Position numbers and translations under genes: made by a program. Shown here in pieces: positions 14,001-22,308 of a stretch of DNA of 64,000 nucleotides; the first letter of the stretch is position 1, and every line of letters begins with the position of its first letter. The DNA comes from Alviniconcha marisindica (taxonomy: Eukaryota; Mollusca; Gastropoda; Provannidae). The notes below the pieces were generated by a model, which saw nothing but the letters and a program-made list of their open reading frames with translations, did no database searches and had not been told where the DNA came from. The DNA lies in the NCBI GenBank assembly GCA_018857735.1, contig JABMCL010001464.1, positions 2,163,501 through 2,227,500 of the forward strand. Reading direction: 5' to 3'.

Positions 14001-14710
14001 ATATATTGTAATATAATAGTTTTATACACATATATGACTTAGTGCCAAAAGGTGCGCAAATGGGGGGTCCGATTTTTGACTGTCAATAAAATCCATTCAA
14101 ACACTTTGTCTTGTTCAAGTTGTTGCTTTGTGTGTGCGTTCATAATTGGTCAGTATCACAGTGGAAACAATATGAGCTCCAAATCTGGAGGAGCTGGAGA
14201 AATATTATTTTTTGAAAGTGAAAAGCGTCACGAAATTTGACCCCTGAAAACAGACATGCTCATGGTGAGTACTTTCGATGCTTTCATTCACGTACTTGAC
14301 AAATCAAAACATTACCTCAATCACCGATTTGCACAGAGGAGATAACGCTTTACGCAGTGCATATAAAATTGATTATCACTAAGTTTTGTTTTTGGAGTTA
14401 CAGACTCTGAAATATCCCTCAGTCGAACGTTATGTGTGTTGAAATGTTTCATGACCAGCATCCGCAGACAATCTAGTGAAGAACGGATTTTCTCTTTCGT
14501 CGAAACTTTACTCCAGTCACTGTGGTACGTCACTGCATCAGGCACCAATGTTTTATTTTACTGCCAAATGTCTGGGTAGTTTTTTAAAATAGATTTTGCC
14601 ATTCTTCATAAAATTGTTGCAATAAATAACGTTCAACAACGTATTAGATTAAACAAGCAAAAGGAAAAAAATTAAGTTTTTGTGCTTTTGCACTACTTCT
14701 GGTCAGCCAT
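887..14710 (-). CDS. Multi-exon gene of unrecognised family, continuing past the left edge
   Basis: Minus-strand exons in transcript order: 14710-14697 (weak), 14519-14402, 11582-11210, 10717-10597, 9891-9722, 7589-7527, 6648-6585, 5674-5556, 4756-4532, 3868-3744, 3057-2815, 2291-2040, 1096-887. Every junction keeps phase, giving 2097 nt (699 codons) with no stop and no terminator inside the window. The front half looks globular, with hydrophobic/aromatic stretches such as FPVTYLDVCNPGFKT and QMAFNHLVGITDFHINGR. The 11.4 kb exon holds an acidic DSEEDTEMEQED run. The back half is low complexity and basic: KHKRKRKCPSNVRRDKARR in the 3.0 kb exon and RLERERRRRIKFN in the 1.0 kb exon. I do not recognise the family and assign no function. 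The basic tail suggests a nuclear protein, which is inference. The weakest point is the first exon and start codon. Confidence 0.68.
1188..2027. repeat. Right copy of the same segmental duplication
   Basis: This is the paired copy of 1-866, with scattered substitutions and a shorter (CA)n tract at 1391-1402. It stops about 13 bp short of the 2040-2291 exon, so the boundary falls almost exactly at an exon-intron junction. Confidence 0.85.
2330..2815 (-). repeat. Minisatellite built from an exon end plus its 5' splice site
   Basis: About a dozen ~38-45-bp units, minus-strand consensus GGAAACAGTTTCCTGGCTAT then CAAAGTTCACAGGTAAG, follow exon 3057-2815. The exon's own last bases (GGAAACGGCTACC...GGTTCACAG|GTAAG) have the same pattern, so each unit repeats a donor-like CAG|GTAAG. 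A stray copy of the unit occurs at 10380-10403 in another intron of the same gene. Confidence 0.85.
2815..3057 (-). CDS. Exon coding a basic K/R-rich segment of the minus-strand gene
   Basis: This phase-0/phase-0 exon of 81 codons has acceptor TATCTGCACAG and donor CAG|GTAAGT. It encodes KHKRKRKCPSNVRRDKARR followed by QRFEQRRRAQ. Similar K-x-P-S-x-x-R-R-D arginine-rich runs occur in uncharacterised invertebrate proteins (from memory, not searched). It is a likely nuclear or nucleolar localisation signal or nucleic-acid contact. Its last ~33 nt resemble the repeat unit that fills the following intron (see 2330-2815). Confidence 0.65.
3206..3350 (+). mobile_element. SINE-1, 3' fragment
   Basis: It matches the 3' third of the SINE at 60747-61200: GTGGCACCAGCCATG, then TACACCACTTTGGTGGATAT, then GCGCTATAAAAAGCTAGTC and the terminal GAATAGCACTATATAAAAG. 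The tRNA-like head is absent (5' truncated). It directly abuts a SINE-2 3' fragment at 3354. Confidence 0.8.
3354..3432 (+). mobile_element. SINE-2, 3' fragment
   Basis: It carries the family's 3' end: CCCCATACCCCCTTCTCCC, TAATAAGCCTTATGGTTTCT, GTGGACGTTAAGCACCATG, and a TTAC-rich tail. The tRNA-like 5' half is missing. It has the same orientation as, and is contiguous with, the SINE-1 fragment. Confidence 0.8.
4100..4480. repeat. GA-rich purine tract
   Basis: A perfect (GA) run from about 4183 to 4243 is embedded in longer GAGA/GGGA purine sequence, with three repeats of AGAAAGCCAGTCAAGAAAGG at about 4273, 4368 and 4432. It lies in the intron between exons 4756-4532 and 3868-3744. Confidence 0.9.
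4491..4756 (-). CDS. Exon with two possible ends: donor at 4532 or read-through stop at 4491-4493
   Basis: The exon opens after CTGCAG at 4757 with EAIQRTVETEG. The donor AAG|GTGAAG (exon end 4532, phase 1) joins to 3868-3744 as G|GC, Gly, with the frame kept. If that donor is skipped, translation continues for 13 more codons, ending in QHQGKSPKAM, and stops at TAG 4493-4491. This would make a shorter protein lacking the basic tail. The sequence alone cannot say which form is used; the phase agreement of five downstream exons argues that the spliced form is real. Confidence 0.6.
4862..5235. repeat. Three tandem ~125-bp copies in an intron
   Basis: Each copy contains GGTTACAAGAAGTAT, GCAGCAATGACAAATTGAA, CAAAGCCATGACC and AATAAACTAAAACCAG, separated by G-rich runs. 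It lies between exons 5674-5556 and 4756-4532 of the minus-strand gene and appears non-coding. Confidence 0.85.
5365..5535. repeat. CAGG/TAGG-type minisatellite
   Basis: Degenerate units of GGCAGTTGGACAGATGG and GACAGGCAGGTA begin within 20-190 bp of the 5556 donor, downstream in minus sense. Confidence 0.85.
5745..6435. repeat. 49-bp minisatellite, about 14 copies
   Basis: The unit carries GGAAACAACCACACTCCTTG, TGTCTGTCTC and GATTAACACAAATAAACT, with starts spaced 49 bp apart from about 5800 onward. It fills most of the intron between exons 6648-6585 and 5674-5556. No coding frame persists through it. Confidence 0.9.
8281..8705 (+). mobile_element. SINE-1, nearly full body without tRNA head
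   Basis: It begins GCAGGAGCGGCGGGAGAATT, just 3' of where the tRNA-like B box would be. It continues through GTAGCACGTAAAAGATCC, GGCACCAGCCATGCCAGCG and the GCGCTATAAAAAGC end, finishing in an (ATCA)n tail at about 8668-8700. It lies in the intron between exons 9891-9722 and 7589-7527. Confidence 0.88.
9235..9713 (-). mobile_element. SINE-1, full length, with tRNA-like head
   Basis: Read on the minus strand it starts GGGGGATAGCTCACTGGTTA (A-box-like TAGCTCACTGG), has a B box GGTTCGAATCC, and continues through the shared ~400-bp body to GCGCTATATAAAAGCGATC and an A/T-rich tail. This is a tRNA-derived pol III SINE. It ends only 8 bp from coding exon 9891-9722, so it sits just downstream of that exon's donor. 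Confidence 0.92.
9903..9978 (-). repeat. Interspersed repeat shared with 57868-57940
   Basis: Its reverse complement (ATTAATGAGCCTTATATTAG, TTAAGTTGAATTGCCC, TGTGAGGGATGGTTAAA) matches the plus strand near 57870-57935 with few changes. It lies a few bases upstream of the acceptor of exon 9891-9722. Confidence 0.85.
10105..10165 (+). repeat. Fragment of a GTAAGTAACTTGGCGTTT-type dispersed repeat
   Basis: GTAAGTAAGTAATTTGGCGT and TTTACACCCATTATGGTTAT recur with small changes at 21655-21775 and 44119-44160. Its short length and the shared GCG-TTTxxCGCCCA core suggest a decayed SINE fragment. Confidence 0.6.
10995..11033. repeat. (GT)n microsatellite
   Basis: An uninterrupted GT run within the intron between exons 11582-11210 and 10717-10597. 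Confidence 0.95.
11210..11582 (-). CDS. Largest exon of the minus-strand gene (acidic region)
   Basis: It follows a TTTTTCCAG acceptor in phase 0 and ends at a perfect GTAAGT donor in phase 1 (373 nt). It encodes a polar segment with a W-x(6)-W-x(4)-LWNFAM patch, then a D/E-rich run (DTDSEEDTEMEQED), then TWTEEERTIFKLKIKTSIPLIYHGPVFNK. It joins the exon at 10717, so the protein continues K-YFDYLMRVFPVTYLD. No named domain recognised. Confidence 0.75.
11874..12040 (-). mobile_element. SINE-3-like dispersed repeat
   Basis: On the minus strand it reads AGTTCAGGAACTGTGTGAGA, GTCGAGGTGGCCGTCC, CCTAACGAGCCTTCTGGTTT, CCGTGGACGTAAAG, then a dyad TGTCAACTGACATCTGAGGA. The same blocks occur at 51190-51348 (minus) and 61565-61745 (plus). 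Its CCTAAxxAGCxTTxTGGTTT / GTGGACGTxAAGC core is also present in SINE-2, so the families appear to share a 3' module. Confidence 0.75.
12600..14400. other. Intron with no recognised gene
   Basis: AT-rich sequence between exons 14519-14402 and 11582-11210. I see only short AT and TTAT runs (about 13905-14030) and no ORF with coding character. The longer open frames near 12204-12506 run through a G/C homopolymer region and look fortuitous. Confidence 0.6.
14402..14710 (-). CDS. Probable 5' coding end of the minus-strand gene (two exons)
   Basis: A 14-nt coding piece (ATG at 14710-14708, MADQ plus two bases) ends at a GTAGTG donor. The next piece starts at 14519 after CCACAG and reads N-DWSKVSTKEKIRSSLDCLRM, ending at a GTAACT donor (14402) in phase 0. 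That matches the phase-0 acceptor at 11582. The longer open frame to 14548 begins with TTG and has an in-frame TAA just upstream, so a splice is needed. The acceptor has a poor pyrimidine tract, so the exact start is uncertain; the DWSKV...RDISES stretch itself looks coding. Confidence 0.45.
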
Positions 14711-14784
14711 GTTATACATCCGGGTCATTTGCTTTTAGCACATGGCCGCATTGAAGAGATGTTCTGATATGCGAAAGGTGTGTG
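14697..14784. promoter_or_regulatory. Candidate divergent start region
   Basis: Two start codons face away from each other 31 bp apart: minus ATGGCTGACC (14710) and plus ATGGCCGCATTGAAGAG (14742). Each is followed by an in-frame piece ending at a plausible donor (GTAGTG at 14696; GTAATA at 14785). This layout would fit a bidirectional promoter with transcription starts just outside these codons, although the shared leader space is very short. No TATA box is evident. Confidence 0.35.
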
Positions 14785-15453
14785 GTAATATTTTTGAAGA
14801 CCGTAATGTTCAACTTTATTTAAACGTTCATCAGAGATTTAGTCAAATCTTCCGGTTATACGATATTTATATTGGTATATGCCGAATCTTTTAAAAGTAT
14901 CGGAATGTTATCATACAGAGTGAGTTTTTGTTGCTGTCGATCTAAAGTTTGTTCAGATGCTTTGAAAATTTGTTTTCACCGAGTTTCTTACAACATGAGT
15001 GCATGTTGAAATCGTAATGTGCGACAGCAGATTGGTTATAAACAGTATATTCTGATCATACTCTTTACATTTTTTGCTTGCGCTTGACGCATTTTGTTTT
15101 GTTTACAAACTACGTCTTCAAACAAATCATCATATATGGTAGACAATTCGAATTTACGCAGGTTAAAGTCATCAAGTTAGATGTTGAACATTATGATTAC
15201 AAGACAAGCTGTGGAAATAAATTATAGTGACCACGCCTGTCTGCCTTCCAGAGTTCTAAAAATGTAAGGTGCTGATCTTAATAGCATTATTCTTTGGCTG
15301 TGATTTTTTTTAGTAATATTTATTACAATTTTTTCTCTTTATTATTATTAATGCTTTCACTTTTAAGTTAACTGTTCAACTGTTTTTGTCCTAGGCACCC
15401 GAGTCAACATGACCAAGAAACGCATGGATAACCGGTTGCATGTGTGTTTTCCT
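14742..15453 (+). CDS. Possible short spliced plus-strand transcript start, weak
   Basis: Piece one, 14742-14784, reads MAALKRCSDMRKVCG and breaks after the first base of a codon. Piece two, 15395-15453, follows TTTTTGTCCTAG and reads TRVNMTKKRMDNRLHVCFP up to a GTGAGA donor. Phases agree, but I found no third exon. This could be a non-coding divergent transcript or a chance pair. Alternative: a 12-nt microexon AGTTCTAAAAAT near 15253, flanked by TTCCAG and GTAAGG. Confidence 0.25.
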
Positions 15454-16280
15454 GTGAGACCCCAAAGCAGCAAAAATTGCACTCAATCTTACTTGCTCCA
15501 TTTTCTCTTACAAAACACTTACTTGTTTGTTAAATAATAAGTATTATTTATTTTGTTATGAAAAACAAAGTACCATGTCGTCTATTTAACATTATGCTAT
15601 CCACTACAACAAAATTAATGCAGCAAAAACTGTTCACATGGAAATAGTTATGGGTCTTTATACTCTACAGTAATAAAAAGTTACTGATTTATCATTTTCA
15701 TCAAGAAACAAACAGCATTGTACATCTTGTTGAAATAGTAATGTACGACATATTTCTTACATCATTTGCTGTTTATGTCAAGAAAGCTTAAATTTGAGAG
15801 AAAAAAATCATCAAATCTTCCTTGTCACATATTGTTCTATTAAAGAATAACTGTTTATGTTTCAAAATGTGTTGCTTTTTATTCATTTAAAAATGTTCAA
15901 GATTGGCTGTATGTTGAACGTTATGTATTGCAACAAACTATGCGTAGCATGCTGTTCTGTGTGACACAGAACAACAACAGTTTACTTGGTAATACTCATG
16001 TGGATCACATCTTGTAAGATCAGTTGGGTTTTCACAGTTAACTGCATGATTAGCAGCACAGTGATGTGGGCTTGTTGTAATGTGTAATGTTCAACATCTT
16101 GTCACAAATCACACTGAAATTCAAATTTCTCAGGAACGCAGAGCAGCACTGCCTTCTCCCTTCACTGGTGGATGACTTCACATGTGTTCATTCAAAAAAT
16201 GCATTACTCACTCACATCCTGTCAACTTTATTTTCTAGTACCTCTGTCCTCTTTTCTTGCGCACCTTTTGGCACTAAGTC

Positions 16281-16286
<6 letters not shown>

Positions 16287-16327
<41 letters not shown>
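16287..16327. repeat. (TA)n microsatellite
   Basis: An uninterrupted TA run of about 20 units, in sequence with no recognised gene. Confidence 0.95.
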
Positions 16328-16331
<4 letters not shown>

Positions 16332-16429
16332 ATGTGACATGGAGAAGAAAATAGTGACAAGCATGCAATTTTTAGTTCCGTGATTCAGTCGTGGTGAAGT
16401 ATTATTTGTATATTATATGTGTAATGGAG

Positions 16430-17700
16430 TGGAGTGGTAGAAGGACAGGACACAGGCAGCGGAGTCAGTCAAAATGGAGACCACAGCAGGCGGCGACGGC
16501 AAACAGGCTTTATTCTACAGCAGCAGACAACTTTCTCAGCACACCCAAAATCCTCACGCGCACGCATAGATAAGAGAACTGCGCGGGCCGCAAAGAACAC
16601 ACGCTATCGCTACAATGAAATCAGCCCTCTGGACCACAAAATGGCTGACTATTGTGTTTCCTTGGCCCGCACAAATACAGTTTCCTCAACAATAACTAAA
16701 CTAATTAAAACATGAAATACATCAAATAAAAGGTACAGTTACAACCTTTTAAACCGTATAAACAAAATGTACACACATGACTTATTTAATTTACAACAAG
16801 AGTGGGAAGCGTGGCTTGCACCTGTCTATAAGCAGATTCGTACAACTAAATCACAACTAACACAATGTACAAAATATAACTGTCAATAAAACTTACATCA
16901 GATAAAGTGCACGCTCACACGGTTAAAATGGTACATAACAATTACAATACAACGCTCTATAAGAGAAGCAAGACACACTCAAAGACTAGTACTAAAACAA
17001 TCGGTGCGAACTTTCGCCTGGGGCGCGTTATTTTAGTCGCAGCAGCGCTGATAGTGATACCAAGTAGTCTATGAATATAACTTAGCTTCTACAGTACACA
17101 ATACTTAATAAGTTAATTTCAACCCAAAATAAACACTAAACATGAAGTCAGCTAAGCAAAATACTATACGACAAAGCATTGGTCGACACAGAATTACTTC
17201 AATCAGTCAAAACAACGATTCACTACTATTCACTAGTACTACACAGAAAACGCGCCATGCAGACGACGGCTATAAAAAGAATGGACCTAGAGAGGCATCG
17301 GCTACTGATTAAGCTCGACCCTGCGTCTAAATAAGATCTAAATAAACATTCTAAGATGCCAAATTACATTACACATGGCTTAGTGCATAAAAAGGACTAG
17401 GTGAACAAAGAGTAGGTAAACAAACAAGCGGTTAAAATATTAAGGGAGTAAACAGATTTGAAAATGGCGCGCACCAGCGGCTATCGCGGTCGGCTGTGTG
17501 AAGGCCATGTGGCGTTACGCAACACGCAGCGCTTCAAAACAAAAGCGTCGTCTGCTCCGGTTCCCGGGTTACTAACAGTACAGTAATAAAATTGCATGGA
17601 TCTGATAACCGGGGCGGGATTATTGTAAAAACGTACAAAGAGCACTTGCTCACATATGTGTGGGATCAGAAAACACATTCAACTGTTATAAATGTAAAAT
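16430..17700. other. CpG-richer block of unknown nature
   Basis: Compared with flanking AT-rich DNA this block is visibly rich in CG dinucleotides (e.g. ACTGCGCGGGCCGC near 16576, CCTGGGGCGCG near 17018, GCTATCGCGGTCGGC near 17479). It has a 40-codon ORF at 17464-17586 in good initiation context (GAAAATGGCG). It could be the unmethylated promoter/5' exon zone of the RNA-binding gene that begins at 18946, or a young retroelement piece. No terminal repeats found. Confidence 0.35.
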
Positions 17701-18945
17701 GAAATGTGCCCAGCAGACGTAACAAGGGTGATGAACTCTGTCAAGCTTTGGAACAAAAATGGTGGCAGAAATTCCTGAGTATTACTAATACTATCAGTCA
17801 TATATATAGCAGTAGCAATTGGACCTCTGTGTCCCGTCAACCACACAGGGTCACCCCAGGACAGTCAAACTCAGGCCATAAGCAAACACACATTTCCAAA
17901 CTCTTCCCACACATACATATTATATCAACCCTCTGTCAAGTCAATCCACAAAACCAATCACTTCACTGTTTCACAGGTTTAAATATATATTATACTATAA
18001 ATATATATTATATACTACACATGTATACATGTATAAATTTATATAACTGATACTCTGAAAATAAACTGATTAAATTTAAAAATAAATCAAGATTTGGAAT
18101 GAATTTCAGGAAGGAGTTGGAGTTATGCTGTTTTAATTTGAGGAATGTTCCAGCCCCACCTTGTTTCATGGTACTTGGTAGTCCATTATTGATTATTCAC
18201 ATTACTGCAGTAGGTGCTGTAGGAGTAGGAGTAGGCACATTCCATTATTCACATTACTGCAGTAGGTGCTGTAGGAGTAGGCACAATCATCATTTTGAAT
18301 ATTCTGCTACTAATTTCTAAAGTATTACACCATCATTAGTTTTATTGGTATAACTGTAGTACTATTGCAGTATTAGTATTAAAATGCTTTATTCACGCAA
18401 TGTACTAATACTGTATAATATATATATATAATTATTAACTATTATGTTTCTGTTGAATCCATGTCACCAGCCAAATATGTGGGTTTCTCTTATCAAAGGG
18501 TGGAAATGGAATCTTTTAACACTTTAAAGTTTAACATAAACAGTACACAGAGAGCTGTGGATGATTTTATTGTTAGGTAGGGTTAGTGATGAGGATCCTA
18601 TATGGTGGTACTGGTACAGTGGTAGCAGTAGCATTATTATAATTTTATATGATTGATGAATGCCACTCTGGTAACACTAACAGTGATCAGTTGTGTCTCT
18701 AGTCTTAGTACTTACCACTACCTGAACCATTGCTCATTTCCATCTCCTTTTTTCTCAAGCTGTGACAGTGCGTGTTACTCTGTCTCTCTCTGTCTGTCTG
18801 TCTACTTCAGTAGCTGTCAATCTCTGCTTCTGTCTGTCTGTGACTGTCTGTCTGTCGGTCTGTCTCACATTGACTCAAAGTCAGAGTTGTGTGGTTCATC
18901 ATGATTCATTTTGTTTCAAGCAGAGGTTGCACCAAAACTAGCAGG

Positions 18946-19906
18946 ATGTCACAGTCAAGATCTAGATCGGGCAGAGGTTCTCCAAGCAGCCGCAATGGCA
19001 AAAGATCTTCGAGTTCTGGCTATCAGTCCGACAGAAGGTATGACAGTCATGCCACCAAAGGTGCAAGCTCTGGTCATTTGGAAGATGCTTCAGAAGTTGA
19101 TATAAACCTGATGTCAGAGAATATAAGCATTGAAGCTGATGGTGAATACGATGATGGAGGTGACATTGGTGCAATCGTTGCTGATGAAGATCTGGATGCA
19201 GCGTTTGAAGCAGAACAGGGTTGCTTGTTTCACATCGTTGATGAAGTGGGGGCTGACAAGACTGAAGAGTGTGAACAGAATATATCGTGTCATTCAGATG
19301 GAGAAAGGAAGGAGACGCCTGGTGAGGGCAGAGAAAGAAAGAAGTTTGTCATTCCAAAACTGACGCGACCAGAGAGTGAAAAACAGTACGAAGTTGGTTG
19401 CAGCAGTAGTGAAGAAGGGAAACGCGAGTGGCGTAAGAATGAAAGAGACAGCAGATCCAAAGACCGTGATGCAGGGAGGAGGGAGAAAAGCCGAGCAGAC
19501 CGAGATCGAGACCAAGGCAGACGAGACAGCAGGGAAAGACGTGGAGAACGAGAAAAGCATCGCAGTGAAAAAGAGTCTCCAAATGGTGAATCGGTTCCAC
19601 CGTCCCGTGGTCATGCCACAGTTACGAAACCAAGTCAGGAAAGACGCACAAACCTTTTTGACAGCTTTGTAGCTGAAGGGTTAATTCCAGCTGAAGACCA
19701 TGTTCCTTTGCCAGCTAGTGAACCAATCCAGCAGGAACTGAAACCTGCTGAAGAAGAGGCTGCCGGCGAAGAGGTTGCCCAGGAAGTAACTGGGACTGGT
19801 CAGGATGAGGCTGTGGGGAAGGAGGGTGAAAGGATGGCGGTGCCCATGGAAGAAGAGGGAGCCCTTGAAATTCCCTTGGGAAGGGACAGCCTTGTCTTTG
19901 TTAGAG
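18946..19906 (+). CDS. First coding exon of the RRM gene (SR/acidic N-terminus)
   Basis: The acceptor TTTGTTTCAAGCAG ends at 18923, so the exon proper probably starts at 18924 with a short 5'UTR. The chosen ATG (AGGATGTCACAG) opens the serine/arginine-rich N-terminus. An in-frame ATG further upstream lies in the intron polypyrimidine zone and was not chosen. The donor is AGAG|GTGAGC in phase 1; without splicing the frame stops at 19944. The segment RRTNLFDSFVAEGLIPAEDH near the end looks like a short conserved linear motif. Confidence 0.85.
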
Positions 19907-20849
19907 GTGAGCAGGTCCACGTGAAAGTTGATGCCAGATACTGAAACAGTAATACAGTTCTTGATATTACTGAGGTATGAGCTATAGTTTGATATACCAC
20001 TTTACCAGTGGTGCAACATTTGATATTGGCTGATGCCTGTCAGATTTTCTGTGCATTCATACAATGATCGCATGTTATGCAGGAACTGTGAAGATGGATC
20101 TATAGTCACAGGGAATAGGTCTTCATAGGAAAGCCTTGGTTTTAAGATTGTATGCTCTTAATCTTGGACAGTAGTAGGGAATTAGGATTAAGAAAGCCTT
20201 GGTTTTAAAACTGTATCATTTGGTCATAATCTTAGTCTGTATGGAATAAGAACCAGGAAAGCTTCAGTTTTTAAAGAGTTTGTGACTTGTTTACTTAGTC
20301 AACTGTTAAAAATGTTCTTTGAAATTTTGTGTATGTTGTTAATAAATACTTTCTTCTTCTTTTCCACGCTGTTGTCAATGATAAAATTGATATGTCTTTT
20401 CTTTTTCAGAGCAGTAATCACTTAAAGCAATCCATTGCATGTTCAAGTGTAGTTTTTTTCTCTCTTTTTTCTTTCTTTCTTTCTTTCTGTCCTCCTTTAG
20501 ACTATTACCCTTGGCAAGTTCGAGTCCACCCTGTGAGCAAAATGGACATGCCTCGTGCTGACTTTGCTCAGGTGTGGGCGATGGCCGACTCTTCATCTGT
20601 TGTATGGAGCAGCCACAAAAACTTTGGCGGGTAAGTCAGTGGCTCATTACATCGTTCACCAGGATTCACAGTAACTGGTAATTTCTGGTATTTTACTGAT
20701 TAATATCAGCACATACCGAAAACAAAAATCAGCAATCTACCAGACATACCAGCTGTTATTTTGCTGGACTGGCACTCAAAAAATGATTTATTTTAATTTT
20801 AAATACAGCACAGAGATGGAGAGATGGTATGTGGTGTGAGTGTGTGTGT

Positions 20850-20896
<47 letters not shown>

Positions 20897-22276
20897 CTAT
20901 GTTTTCTAGATAGGAGATGGGGAAGGAAACAGGGTATTTGCTAGTAGATCTGTTGTAGTATTAGTAGCATCACAGCGATCGAGAAGAAGAAGTATTAGTA
21001 CTATAGTAGTATCTATGGATGGCAGTGCATCTGACCAATTACAGTGATAGTCTGACCACTTCACGGACCTCTTTCATTAACTTGAAGACATCACACTGGT
21101 TTGAAAAATGTCTAGCGCAATGACTGATTCACACACTGAAAATATAGATAATTTATAATTAAACAGTGGGTTTGTGATACCATTGCCAACTTTGATGCTT
21201 GCACTCACACTTTCAGCATGTACATGTATATGTACATATATTGTACAAAAGTACTTGGGTGTACATACTGGCATGCCAGTTGGCTGTTGACCTAACCTCC
21301 CTTTGACTGACTGACCTTTAGCTAGTCAGCACCTGCTTACAGACATCCTGGCATAAGACATCCTTGTTCCTTGTCGCCTAGTGTAAACAAAGTTTGTGAG
21401 CTGTGAATTTGGAAATTCTTTTGAAAGCAGTCAGTGTGTTCCTTGGGTCTCTGCAGTTTGAATCGTGACAGTCAAACACAATGTTTGGGGAAAAAGATGA
21501 GGCAGTTGTGGAATCTCGTTACATAGAAGAAACAACAACAACGACAGTCTGAAACAGATGAGATAGAGGCCCTGGGTGTTTGAAAGCTGTCAACAAAAAC
21601 AGCATCTTTGTTGTTGTGTTTGCATGACATCTGCTGCTACTCAGTCAGTTACGGCGTATGGTAAGTCATTTGGAGATTTACGCCCAGTCAACCATTGTGG
21701 TTGTATAAGTCTGTTATGGCTTATAGTAAGTCATTTGGTGTTTTATGCCCAGTCAACCATTATGGCTATATCAGGGCGATATGGCTTATGGGCAGCACCA
21801 GGATCATTAGTAATGGCATGAACATAGGCTGGAAAATTGAGTACTTTTTCTTTCTTTTTTTGTTTTCCTTTTTTGTTTTCTGCAGTGTGGCAGAATTTCT
21901 CCTGAAAGATCGTGATGGCATTCAGAAATTTATGCGCAAGATACTGTGGCACAACTATTCCTCTGATGTCATCACTGTGGAGATTACAGAGCGAGTCAGG
22001 TCTGACATCTCCAGTACTTTGGGACAAGGTGGTGCGGATGCTTCATTTGACTCCATCATCAACCAAGGTACTGGTCGAGGGCATCGCAGTCATGAGTGCA
22101 ATGCCACGTAATACATTACAAAATAACATGAGCTCTTTTAAACTTTTCATGGTGATAAGCTCCACTGAGCTTGTGATAATAATATTAATAACAAGGATTC
22201 CTGCAGTGGCCATCTACCACATGAGGTGGGAGTGCAGGGCACTTTACAATAACAGTAACAAAACACAGGCGTGCAT

Positions 22277-22308
<32 letters not shown>

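Noticed and set aside
15240..15265. 12-nt microexon (AGTTCTAAAAAT) between TTCCAG and GTAAGG
   Set aside because: Good borders, but no upstream and downstream partner exons with matching phase were found; mentioned only as an alternative.
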